Source: Oscillospiraceae bacterium
GTDB lineage: Bacteria; Bacillota_A; Clostridia; Oscillospirales; WRJC01
NCBI GenBank assembly: GCA_009782405.1
Contig: WRJC01000029.1
Coordinates: 1 to 38,210, forward strand
Length of the DNA stretch: 38,210 bases
Reading direction: 5' to 3'
The notes beneath the pieces are model-generated. The model saw only the letters and a program-made list of their open reading frames with translations, did not search any database and had not been told where the DNA came from. Below, one piece after another: positions 17,303 to 24,723 of this stretch. Position numbers and translations under genes: made by a program. Each line of letters begins with the position of its first letter. The stretch's first letter is position 1.

Positions 17303-19033
17303 TTATTTTTTCCCGAGCAGAACCAGGCGTTCGGGCTGGTTTTCGAACAAATTCAAAGTGCTCCATTCCCTTATGTGGGTCATTCCCGTATCCATGCATT
17401 TGCGGATGAAACAGTCTACTTCCGCGCTGTCCGGATTTTTGTCTTTTTTGTTCCACAGCCTCGTGTATTCCATTCCGAGAGCGAATATTTCCACATGGCG
17501 CCTCACCGTCTCGTTTTCGTGCGAAACGGATTCTTTGGCTTTTTCGGCCAACTTTTCGGCCTTGTCCAATATTTCTCCGGAATACGCGGGATTTTCGGGA
17601 TGGGCGAAAGTGCCCACGCATATGTCTTTTGCTGTCACTTCCCCGGCGAACAAATCTATATACGACCGCACTATTTTATGGGCTTTGCCGTAGTAGTGGA
17701 ATAAAAATTCGTCGATTTGCGCGTTCAAATCAAGCGACGGATCCCACATTAGCTTTGAAAGCACATATGCCCGCAACGCTCCGAAATCGCTGTTAATCGT
17801 GTCCCCGCAGCCCTGTTCGAATAAACCGGCCACGTTGTGCCCCACGAAAAAGTTTATGTTGTCTTTCAATATGTGCAAGTTTGGGTGCGGCAGCAGGTAA
17901 TGGCAAAAATCCGTGACATAATCCCAAACATACAGGCGCTTGGATATTTTGGCCCATTCGTCGAAATCGTCGATTATATCGTGTTTTCTGCCGAAATCCT
18001 CCAAAGCCCCCGTTTTGTTGCATTCGGAAAGCGAATGGGAAAAACAGCATTCGATGGTGCAAAGCCTGATCGCCACGTTTTCCCTCGGCCTGGTGATTTT
18101 GGGGCAAGCCCTCGTGTATTGGTATGCGAGCGTGTCTATTATGACATCGGGATAATCGTCCTTTACCGAATCGGCCACGGCGTTGACAAAACGAAGCAGC
18201 GTCCCGGCGTGGCTTTTTTCCGCCTCGTCTATTTCGCGGCAATTGTCGCACTCGCACGGGTTGTAGCAGTCGTTTTGCGATATTGATATTATGTTGACTT
18301 TCGGGTTCTTTTGCAGTATTTCTTTTGCGTATTTTTTCGCGATTTCCAAAACATCGGGATTTGTCAGGCACAGTTGCGCTTGTTTTGAAATCCTTTCCCC
18401 TTTCACAAGCGAAAAATATTCAGGGTGGGTTTCGAAATATTTGCCCGGGGGGACTATGCTGTCAAATGTATGCACAAATCCCGCGTAGACAAAATTCCCG
18501 CCATGTTTTTCAGCCAGGTTCCCGTGCGCCCCATTGCATTTCCTCCTCGCGGAAAAATCGGGATTCCCGATTATTTCGCGGTAATATATGTCCCTGTATT
18601 CAAAAGGCGGGATTTGTGCATCGTCGATTTCCCCGGGAATTTCGATTTTGTCCGAATTCGGGATATATGTACAATCGTAAGATATGAATTTTATGCCCGC
18701 GTATTTTTCCAAGAACGAATATACGCCGTACAGAGTTCCCCTTCCGGTTTTGCCGCTTATGAAAATATCGTTTTCTTTTGTTTTGATCGCGAAACCGTCG
18801 TTTTTCAGGGCGCTCCTTGAAATGAAATTTTCGGGTTCTCTATTTGTCGTGCCCAAAACTATTTCTTTTCCGATTTTTTCGCTGTCGTCAAAACTCGCGG
18901 GAAAAGCCGTTTTTGTCGCCCTGTACAAAAACATGGCCAGTTCTTCCGCCGCATAACGAACCGCTTGATCAAAATTTTTGGAAATGACGATGCGATAATT
19001 CGCTTTTCCGTTTTCGCATAATGTGTTTGACAT
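17303..19033 (-). CDS. DUF4838 / GH67 alpha-glucuronidase-like protein
   Basis: A 576-residue cytoplasmic protein. Residues 1-150 resemble the N-terminal domain of GH67 alpha-glucuronidases (YRIVISKNFDQAVRYAAEEL, EIVLGTTNREPENF, GRGTLYGVYSFLEKYAGIKF). The rest is the DUF4838 TIM-barrel region: GAHGNLAEKHGGNF, KYFETHPEYFSLVKGER, SISQNDCYNPCECDNC and VAGLFEQGCGDT. DUF4838 proteins occur in glycan-degradation loci; activities are poorly defined, and a uronic-acid-releasing glycosidase is plausible. The ATG at 19033 follows AGAAGGAAATATT; an in-frame 55-residue extension overlaps the end of the preceding gene and is rejected. It lies 35 bases after binding lipoprotein 4 and 22 bases before the CBM lipoprotein, so the three are one transcription unit. 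Confidence 0.83.
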   Translation of the reverse strand: MSNTLCENGKANYRIVISKNFDQAVRYAAEELAMFLYRATKTAFPASFDDSEKIGKEIVLGTTNREPENFISRSALKNDGFAIKTKENDIFISGKTGRGTLYGVYSFLEKYAGIKFISYDCTYIPNSDKIEIPGEIDDAQIPPFEYRDIYYREIIGNPDFSARRKCNGAHGNLAEKHGGNFVYAGFVHTFDSIVPPGKYFETHPEYFSLVKGERISKQAQLCLTNPDVLEIAKKYAKEILQKNPKVNIISISQNDCYNPCECDNCREIDEAEKSHAGTLLRFVNAVADSVKDDYPDVIIDTLAYQYTRACPKITRPRENVAIRLCTIECCFSHSLSECNKTGALEDFGRKHDIIDDFDEWAKISKRLYVWDYVTDFCHYLLPHPNLHILKDNINFFVGHNVAGLFEQGCGDTINSDFGALRAYVLSKLMWDPSLDLNAQIDEFLFHYYGKAHKIVRSYIDLFAGEVTAKDICVGTFAHPENPAYSGEILDKAEKLAEKAKESVSHENETVRRHVEIFALGMEYTRLWNKKDKNPDSAEVDCFIRKCMDTGMTHIREWSTLNLFENQPERLVLLGKK

Positions 19034-19068
19034 AATATTTCCTTCTTTCCGTTTTGTTTTTGTTTGAT

Positions 19069-20544
19069 TCATTGATTGGACCAAGCCTTGTACTGCTCGG
19101 AAATTTTGTCGTAATATTTTTGATATGACTTTTCGTTTTTTTCGTATTCCGACGCGAAATTGACCTTTTTTGATTGCAGCAGGTTGCCCATCAGCCAATA
19201 CATCCCGCTGTCGTATATATACCCGATGTCATATATTCTGCCGGCAAAAAGTATGTCGAGCATTTCTTTTGATTCCTCGTCTCGGGCATCTTTGATTGAC
19301 AGCGAAATGTCGTAATATGCCGGGACGACGTAACGCCTCGATTCGGCGGAAAGAGCTTCCACAATGACGCTGCTCCTTTCGATGTCTTCGGTATTCGCGG
19401 GCAAGGCGAGCACAGTTCCCCTGCCGTCGACGCTTGTCAGGTATCGTTCCTGTTGCTTGTCATACTTTGGGCACGGCAAAATCCCGAATTCGACATCCAT
19501 GGCTCTCATAGACGGCAAATCGTACAACCAAAGGCTTTGTATAAACGAACGGTTCTGGTCTATCGGCAAAGTGCAGGGCGCATAAATATCATATTGGAAA
19601 GTGTTGTTTCCCACATGCACTATGTCGTAGAGCTTTTCTATCAAAGTGATCATTTTTTCGCTGTAAAGCGTGAGTTCGATTTCATTGGCCGGAGTTTTTT
19701 GCGCACAAAGATTACCCGTGGAATATATAAAATTTGCGTTGTAGAGCCAAAAATCCGTGACATACCCGTACGAATCGTTCACATCGAATTTTCCGTCGCC
19801 GTTGATGTCTTCCGAAAACATTTTTATCATTTCGGAAAATTTGTCGAGCGTCCAATCGCCGCCCCTAACCAGATCATATGGGTTTTCCAGCACATACTTT
19901 GTCACATAGTTCTTGTTGAAAACCATGGCGTAAGTAAACGGGTAGGAGCCGTAATTGAAATCGCTAACGATGTACGGCAAGAATCCGTTGATTTCGACCA
20001 GTTCGCTGATGCTCCGGTTATACCACGGTTTAGCCAAATCTATGTTCGGCACGTCCAGCCAGTTGTACACGCTCCCGCTATTTAGCATCGAAGCGCAGGC
20101 ATCGGTCATATGCGGCGCGAGCAAGTCATAGGGCTGATCGCCGGATTTCATTCCGGTTTGAACTTTTCTCGCCGTTTCGCCCCAAGCAAGCCCCACCCCT
20201 ACTATTTTTATGTTGAACCTGTCCTCCACGGACAAGTTTCTGTTGTAAAGCGCATCGTTCAGTACTTCGCCTATCTGTTCTTCGGCGATGAACATATTCG
20301 TCCCCGAAATATGATCTTCGAAAGTGACTATTTTGAATTCATATCCACCGTAATCTTTTTGCGGGAGGTAAAGGGTTTCAAACATATCGATTTCAATTTC
20401 GGGATCATCGCCGCTTTCGGCAATCGCCGCATTGGAAGTCTCGTCGCCTATTGTGGATTTTTCCCCGCTTTCCGTGCTGCATGAAACAAAAAGCAAAGAA
20501 AAAAACGCCGCGAAAATAACTGTCGCAAATAATTTTTTTGACAT
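19069..20544 (-). CDS. Extracellular solute-binding lipoprotein 4
   Basis: A 491-residue lipoprotein: MSKKLFATVIFAAFFSLLFVSC with Cys22 as lipid anchor. Paralogue landmarks are YGGYEFKIVTFED, VLNDALYNRNLS, LAKPWYNRSISE, GDWTLDKF and the calcium-type loop DINGDGKFDVNDSYG. The ATG at 20544 is preceded by GGAGGC; a TTG four codons earlier is ignored. It is followed closely by the DUF4838 gene, suggesting its ligand carries uronic acid. It starts 63 bases after UroD-like protein 2, possibly by read-through, since no clear separate promoter is visible. Confidence 0.87.
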   Translation of the reverse strand: MSKKLFATVIFAAFFSLLFVSCSTESGEKSTIGDETSNAAIAESGDDPEIEIDMFETLYLPQKDYGGYEFKIVTFEDHISGTNMFIAEEQIGEVLNDALYNRNLSVEDRFNIKIVGVGLAWGETARKVQTGMKSGDQPYDLLAPHMTDACASMLNSGSVYNWLDVPNIDLAKPWYNRSISELVEINGFLPYIVSDFNYGSYPFTYAMVFNKNYVTKYVLENPYDLVRGGDWTLDKFSEMIKMFSEDINGDGKFDVNDSYGYVTDFWLYNANFIYSTGNLCAQKTPANEIELTLYSEKMITLIEKLYDIVHVGNNTFQYDIYAPCTLPIDQNRSFIQSLWLYDLPSMRAMDVEFGILPCPKYDKQQERYLTSVDGRGTVLALPANTEDIERSSVIVEALSAESRRYVVPAYYDISLSIKDARDEESKEMLDILFAGRIYDIGYIYDSGMYWLMGNLLQSKKVNFASEYEKNEKSYQKYYDKISEQYKAWSNQ

Positions 20545-20593
20545 TTTTGCCTCCAAAAAACATAAAATATTTTTAAATTTCCCATGCCGCCAC

Positions 20594-20616
20594 TATTTTG
20601 CAAAAAATTATTTTTT
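20594..20616. repeat. 23-base direct repeat, copy A (at 3' end of UroD-like 2)
   Basis: The 23 bases beginning TATTTTGCAAAAAATT are identical to 21688-21710. This copy covers the last codons and stop of UroD-like protein 2. The repeat is A/T rich, so chance similarity is possible, but complete identity over 23 bases around the gene is notable. Confidence 0.6.
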
Positions 20617-21603
20617 CGTGTAAAATTCGCCGCCGTATTCGGTAAACACCCTGCACATCGCATTTACTTTTTCTTCCGAATGATTTACCGCGTCCGGAGA
20701 AGGATACCATTTGCCGATAAACCCGCCGTTGAAACCCCCGAATTTGTCGATCATATTTTTCGCATAATTTTCAATGTCTTCAATCGTGCCCTTTATCATG
20801 GTTTGTTGAATATCGACCGGACACCAGAAACATATTCTCCCGCCAAATTTTCCGGAAAGCAAATCGACTCCCATGTTTTCCTGCTGATCCATTTGAATTA
20901 CGTCGAGTTTCGTTTTTATGAGAAGTTCCATGAATTCCGTGATATGGCCGCAGCTGTGCATAAAAGCCATCATGCCGTTATCGTGCGCCCTTTTGAACAA
21001 GCGCGAAAACATCGGAACGCAAAACTCGTCAAACAATTCCGGCGAAATCATGGATCTGTCCTGAAATCCCCAGTCGTCATACAGCATGATCCCGTCTACG
21101 CCGCCTATTTTGGCGTAATTGTCTATGACGTCTTCTCCGAGTTTTGTCAGGATTTCAAGCAGTTTTCTGTATTCTGCCGGATTTTCATACGGATCCGTCC
21201 ACGCATTTTCGGATCCGCGCAGATATTCCGGCCTGTGACCCAAAGTCGTCGGATTGCTCCCGAGCACAAATTTGGGATTTTCGCCCTCATTATTTTTTTT
21301 GACAATTTCGTGTAGATGTGCGTATCTTTCTTCAATGCCAAAGTTTGGGAAATCAAAATCATCCAGCATGGAATAATCGTTCAACGGGTGAATTTTTACC
21401 TGCCCCATCGTTTTGTCGTCCTGCGAAACTTTTTCCCAAACGCAATGCCATTCGTCTTCGCCGGGAACTGACGGCTTGAAACTTGGATTTGGCCCAAAAC
21501 CCACATCGAGTATGTCGTTTCCCCAATTTCCCGGCAAGGTTACCGGAATTTTGTCCGGTTTTGCAAAGCTCACCGCTCTTTTTACTCTTTCTCGAGAATT
21601 CAT
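20608..21603 (-). CDS. UroD/MtaA-like protein 2 (HSCG motif)
   Basis: A 331-residue UroD-superfamily protein. The HemE N-terminal signature is absent. H216-S-C218-G matches the HxC zinc-ligand pair of corrinoid methyltransferases such as MtaA and MtbA; no Cys is visible at the usual third-ligand position near the C-terminus (GGFIGKWYPSPDAV). Other family blocks are GVDGIMLYDDWGFQ and ISPELFDEFCVPMFSRLF. The ATG at 21603 has GAGGTAAATGATTT upstream. It heads a probable four-gene series with binding lipoprotein 4, DUF4838 and the CBM lipoprotein. It is the paralogue here most compatible with methyl-transfer chemistry, but no corrinoid protein is encoded in the window. Confidence 0.86.
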   Translation of the reverse strand: MNSRERVKRAVSFAKPDKIPVTLPGNWGNDILDVGFGPNPSFKPSVPGEDEWHCVWEKVSQDDKTMGQVKIHPLNDYSMLDDFDFPNFGIEERYAHLHEIVKKNNEGENPKFVLGSNPTTLGHRPEYLRGSENAWTDPYENPAEYRKLLEILTKLGEDVIDNYAKIGGVDGIMLYDDWGFQDRSMISPELFDEFCVPMFSRLFKRAHDNGMMAFMHSCGHITEFMELLIKTKLDVIQMDQQENMGVDLLSGKFGGRICFWCPVDIQQTMIKGTIEDIENYAKNMIDKFGGFNGGFIGKWYPSPDAVNHSEEKVNAMCRVFTEYGGEFYTKK

Positions 21604-21654
21604 AAATCATTTACCTCGAACCTTAAATATTTTTCCGCAGCTTTCCGTAATTTG

Positions 21655-21683
21655 ATTATACAAAATATCGAAGAATAAATCAA
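21655..21683 (-). promoter_or_regulatory. Promoter of UroD-like protein 2
   Basis: Minus strand: TTGATT (21683-21678), a 17-base spacer and TATAAT (21660-21655). The bases ATATGCC directly before the -35 box are the same as those before the promoter at 3107. The box overlaps the dyad TCAAGGCA/TGCCTTGA (21680-21687 and 21711-21718). Confidence 0.65.
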
Positions 21684-21687
21684 GGCA

Positions 21688-21710
21688 TATTTTGCAAAAA
21701 ATTATTTTTT
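21688..21710. repeat. 23-base direct repeat, copy B (upstream of UroD-like 2)
   Basis: Identical to 20594-20616. It lies between two outward-facing promoter-like elements, so this copy may be a regulatory site. Confidence 0.6.
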
Positions 21711-21714
21711 TGCC

Positions 21715-21743
21715 TTGAATTTTTCGAAAAAAAGATATATAAT
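21715..21743 (+). promoter_or_regulatory. Plus-strand promoter-like element opposite the PH-like gene
   Basis: TTGAAT (21715-21720), a 17-base spacer and TATAAT (21738-21743). It would transcribe across the minus-strand gene at 21768-22277 as antisense and towards the glycyl radical enzyme gene. It could be a chance match in A/T-rich DNA. Confidence 0.4.
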
Positions 21744-21767
21744 GTGACTGGGGCCGTTTTTTGCGCC

Positions 21768-22277
21768 TTATTGCGAATCTTTTTTCTTTTTGAACGCGCT
21801 TTCCCGGTTGTCGATCAATATCGCGCTTTTGTCCACTCCGCATTCGATCGCTTCCATGAAATCCAATCGGTTTTTAGGCGATATTATGACGCTTTTGGTT
21901 TTTCCGCGCTTTTCGGAATACACAATTTTAAAAGCGCCCAAAGAGTCTTCGTTCAAGTACACGCCGAATCCCGGAAATGTCATAAGAGTGGTTTTTGTTA
22001 TCGACGTTATCATATGCAGCGGTATATCATCGCTTGGATATATGGGGTAAAATATGGTTCTGATTGTCAAAAATTTGTCGTCTATGACGTAACTCATATG
22101 GGTCACGTCAGGCAAAAGAACAAGATCTATGATAATCGCGGCTACCGGAACTAAGTATATTTCCGCTATCCAAAACCTCACCACGATCATGTGCATCAGC
22201 GCCGCCAACGCCCAAGCCCACCATCTTTTTTTCGCTTTGAATTTTTTGCGGCATTCCCGGCCATTTGTGCTTTCCAT
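21768..22277 (-). CDS. Membrane protein with bacterial PH-like domain
   Basis: A 169-residue protein. A basic N-terminus is followed by two hydrophobic segments (about 20-56, WWAWALAALMHMIVVRFWIA then LVPVAAIIIDLVLL). A cytoplasmic domain resembling small bacterial PH domains comes next (YVIDDKFLTIRTIFYPIYPS, PLHMITSITKTTLMTF, SVIISPKNRLDFMEAI). Function unknown; such proteins are usually uncharacterised membrane-associated factors. The ATG at 22277 has AAAGGTGGG upstream; a TTG seven codons earlier is less likely. It seems to be a single-gene unit with its own promoter and no clear link to sugar metabolism. Confidence 0.78.
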   Translation of the reverse strand: MESTNGRECRKKFKAKKRWWAWALAALMHMIVVRFWIAEIYLVPVAAIIIDLVLLPDVTHMSYVIDDKFLTIRTIFYPIYPSDDIPLHMITSITKTTLMTFPGFGVYLNEDSLGAFKIVYSEKRGKTKSVIISPKNRLDFMEAIECGVDKSAILIDNRESAFKKKKDSQ

Positions 22278-22326
22278 TTTTTGCCCACCTTTCGCCAATG
22301 TAAATATTTTTTACTTCCATAATGCA

Positions 22327-22355
22327 ATGATACCATGTTTCGAAAGAAATGTCAA
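22327..22355 (-). promoter_or_regulatory. Promoter of the PH-like membrane protein
   Basis: Minus strand: TTGACA (22355-22350), a 17-base spacer and TATCAT (22332-22327). The -35 box is perfect and the -10 box one base off. It is 49 bases before the start codon. Confidence 0.7.
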
Positions 22356-22408
22356 TAGGTTTTTCGGATATAAAAAAATATATTTACCTTGTATTTTTTC
22401 TTTTTTTG

Positions 22409-22417
22409 TGATATAAT
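22409..22417 (+). promoter_or_regulatory. Extended -10 promoter element of the glycyl radical enzyme operon
   Basis: TGATATAAT is an extended -10 element (TGnTATAAT) with a poor -35 (TTGTAT at 22389-22394, spacer 17). The same TGATATAAT occurs at 37167-37175. The leader that follows is about 80 bases long and contains the palindrome at 22456-22478. Confidence 0.6.
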
Positions 22418-22455
22418 GGTTTCCATAAATTTACGAAAGGAAAAGAGTGCAACGA

Positions 22456-22478
22456 ATATGGACGCCGCGCGTCCATAT
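22456..22478 (+). promoter_or_regulatory. Perfect palindrome in the leader of the glycyl radical enzyme gene
   Basis: Arms ATATGGACGC and GCGTCCATAT (10 bases each) around CGC. It is GC rich in the centre, in an otherwise A/T-rich leader, 25 bases before the start codon. It may be a repressor operator or an RNA hairpin that controls translation, since the enzyme's own ribosome binding site is weak. Confidence 0.55.
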
Positions 22479-22503
22479 GCAGTTCACGCCGATCGAATAA
22501 ATC

Positions 22504-24699
22504 ATGAAAATAGTGAGCCAGATTGAAAATTGCCTTCCAGCCCCCCTTGAAAAGCCGCGAGGTTCAACCCCGCGAACACAGCGTTTATGCGAAGAAGTCG
22601 CCACCCGCTATTTTGGCCCTTTCGACGAAATACACGCCGCAAACAAAACGTTTTGCCCCCGCGAATCTGCGTCTCCCTGGCAAATAGCCGGCGAACGCTT
22701 CGCTTATGTAAAAGATCACCTTACAGCGTATATACGCCCGGACGATTTGCTGGCGGGAGCTTTGGTGCGAGGCGACGGGCCGACGGGTTCAGGCTGGCAC
22801 CCTGCGGGCGAAGACGGGTACATTTCGCATTTCGCCAACAACGTTTGCCCGAAAGAACCGAAATGGGTTTATGATATGGCGGCCAGAGGGTTGATTTCGC
22901 CGCAAGGGGCTTTCAACCACAAAGTGGTTGATTACGCGGGATTTTTGCGCATAGGGAGCCTTGGCATGATCGAACGGGCTGAAAATCTGCTTTCAGGGCG
23001 AAACGGAATCGGCCGCGAAATCACCGAGGGTTTCATTTCGGGCCACCGCTGCATGATAAGGACGGCCGAGCGCTACGCCGGACAATACGCAAAATTGGCA
23101 AAAACCGCAAATACGGAAAAAGAAAAAAGCGAATATTCGGAAATGGAGCGCATATGCCGCAAAGTGCCCGCATATCCGGCGGATACTTTCCATGAAGCGA
23201 TGCAGATGCTCTGGTTCGCCTATATGGTATCCGCAGACGGAACCGGGCGCCCGGACCAATATTTATACGAATATTACCGATCCGATTTGGAAGCGGGAAA
23301 TATCGACGAAGCGCGCGCCCAGGAATTGATAGAGGCCTTCATGATAAAGCTGCACGGCGAATGTTTTGAAGGCGTATTCAACGTTTCATCGGTGCAGACG
23401 ATGACTTTGGGCGGCTGCGGCCCGGATGGCGAAGATGCCTGCAATGATTTGACCCGTTTGTTCCTGCAAGCGATCCGCAGCGTGCGTTTGCTCCGCCCCA
23501 CCGTCTATATCCGCTGCACAGGCCAAACGCCCCGGGAAATATTGGAATTGGCCGTTTCGATGCTCGGGGAAGGATTGGGAGAACCAAATTTTTACGGCGA
23601 CAAACCGGTGCTCGAAGGGCTTACGCGCATGGGAGTGAAATTGGAAGATGCGCGGGATTACGCGCTGAGCGGCTGCGCAGAAGTCGTGTCTCCGGGCAAG
23701 GGCAACTGGGGGGCTCCCAACGGCTGGATAAACATCGCCCAACTCGCCCTTGAAGCCCTGCACAAAACAGCGGAAACCCAACCCGATGCGAAAAGCATAG
23801 ATGAATTTTGGGAAGCATACAAAAAAATGTGCGAAGAAGTGGCTGAAGCTTGTTCCATCGCCAATTTGCACACCGACGAAAATTGCGCCGACTTCCGATA
23901 TGAATCCACAATCATGTATCCGATATGCCTGGAAAACGGATTGGACGTGATGCGCGGAGGTTTGGAAACGTATTTCGCCCATTGGGAAGGGATAGGCCTC
24001 CCCAACGCGGCTGACATGGTTTATGCGGCTGACAAAATGGCATGGGGCTGCGAAGCGAAACTTTCGGATTTGCTGCATGAATTGGAATCCAAACAAAACG
24101 AGAAGCTCATATTGTCCTTGCGCAAACTCCCGAAATTCGGGGGCGACAATGCGGAAGTGGACGGCATTGCGGCAAAATTGGTCGAAATACTGTCGCAGTC
24201 TTTGGAAGCTCGGAGCCCCGGCTGCCGGCGCGCGCTGTTTTTGGGCCATTTGGCAGGCGGCGAAAATATGCATATAGCCTACGGAAAACATATGCCCGCC
24301 ACGCTGGACGGAAGGCGGGCCGGCCAGCCTTTGGCCGATTCGATGGCCGGGAGCCAAGGGCGCGCCGGTTCTCCCACCGCCGCGATACAATCCCTTTGCC
24401 GCCTCGACCACTCCCGCCTGCAAGCGGGGAACGTATCCACATTGCGGCTAACCCCCGCCGATTTCGCCACAAAACAAGACCAAGGCAAAGTAGCTGAATT
24501 GATCCGCGCTTTTATCGCCTTGGGCGGAAGCCAGCTGCAAATCAATGTATTGGACACCGAAATATTGCGCAAAGCGCAGCAAAACCCGCAGCAATATGCG
24601 GGCATCATCGTGCGCGTGGCGGGTTACAGTTCGGCGTTTGACGGGCTTGGGAAAACGGTGCAGGACGAAATAATCGCGCGATATGAATCATTGGCATAA
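22504..24699 (+). CDS. Glycyl radical enzyme (PFL/dehydratase-like), no activase nearby
   Basis: A 731-residue member of the glycyl radical superfamily. The active-site loop is SGC391AE393VV; a Cys-x-Glu pair is typical of the dehydratase and lyase branch (glycerol dehydratase, choline lyase), whereas pyruvate formate-lyase has Cys-Cys. The C-terminal radical loop is RVAGYSS with Gly707. The length is slightly below the usual 780-850. A radical-SAM activating enzyme is required, and none is in the window. The ATG at 22504 has no good ribosome binding site directly upstream; AAAGGAAAAGAG lies 60 bases earlier, before a short out-of-frame frame (22458-22526). Binding lipoprotein 5 follows at 24 bases, so the substrate may derive from its ligand. 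The exact reaction is unknown. Confidence 0.88.
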   Translation: MKIVSQIENCLPAPLEKPRGSTPRTQRLCEEVATRYFGPFDEIHAANKTFCPRESASPWQIAGERFAYVKDHLTAYIRPDDLLAGALVRGDGPTGSGWHPAGEDGYISHFANNVCPKEPKWVYDMAARGLISPQGAFNHKVVDYAGFLRIGSLGMIERAENLLSGRNGIGREITEGFISGHRCMIRTAERYAGQYAKLAKTANTEKEKSEYSEMERICRKVPAYPADTFHEAMQMLWFAYMVSADGTGRPDQYLYEYYRSDLEAGNIDEARAQELIEAFMIKLHGECFEGVFNVSSVQTMTLGGCGPDGEDACNDLTRLFLQAIRSVRLLRPTVYIRCTGQTPREILELAVSMLGEGLGEPNFYGDKPVLEGLTRMGVKLEDARDYALSGCAEVVSPGKGNWGAPNGWINIAQLALEALHKTAETQPDAKSIDEFWEAYKKMCEEVAEACSIANLHTDENCADFRYESTIMYPICLENGLDVMRGGLETYFAHWEGIGLPNAADMVYAADKMAWGCEAKLSDLLHELESKQNEKLILSLRKLPKFGGDNAEVDGIAAKLVEILSQSLEARSPGCRRALFLGHLAGGENMHIAYGKHMPATLDGRRAGQPLADSMAGSQGRAGSPTAAIQSLCRLDHSRLQAGNVSTLRLTPADFATKQDQGKVAELIRAFIALGGSQLQINVLDTEILRKAQQNPQQYAGIIVRVAGYSSAFDGLGKTVQDEIIARYESLA

Positions 24700-24723
24700 A
24701 TTTTAAGTAAGGAGGCGCGAAAA

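Noticed and set aside
23386..24423. Long minus-strand open frame (345 codons) inside the glycyl radical enzyme gene
   Set aside because: Shadow of a GC-rich coding region; the plus frame contains the active-site and radical-loop motifs.
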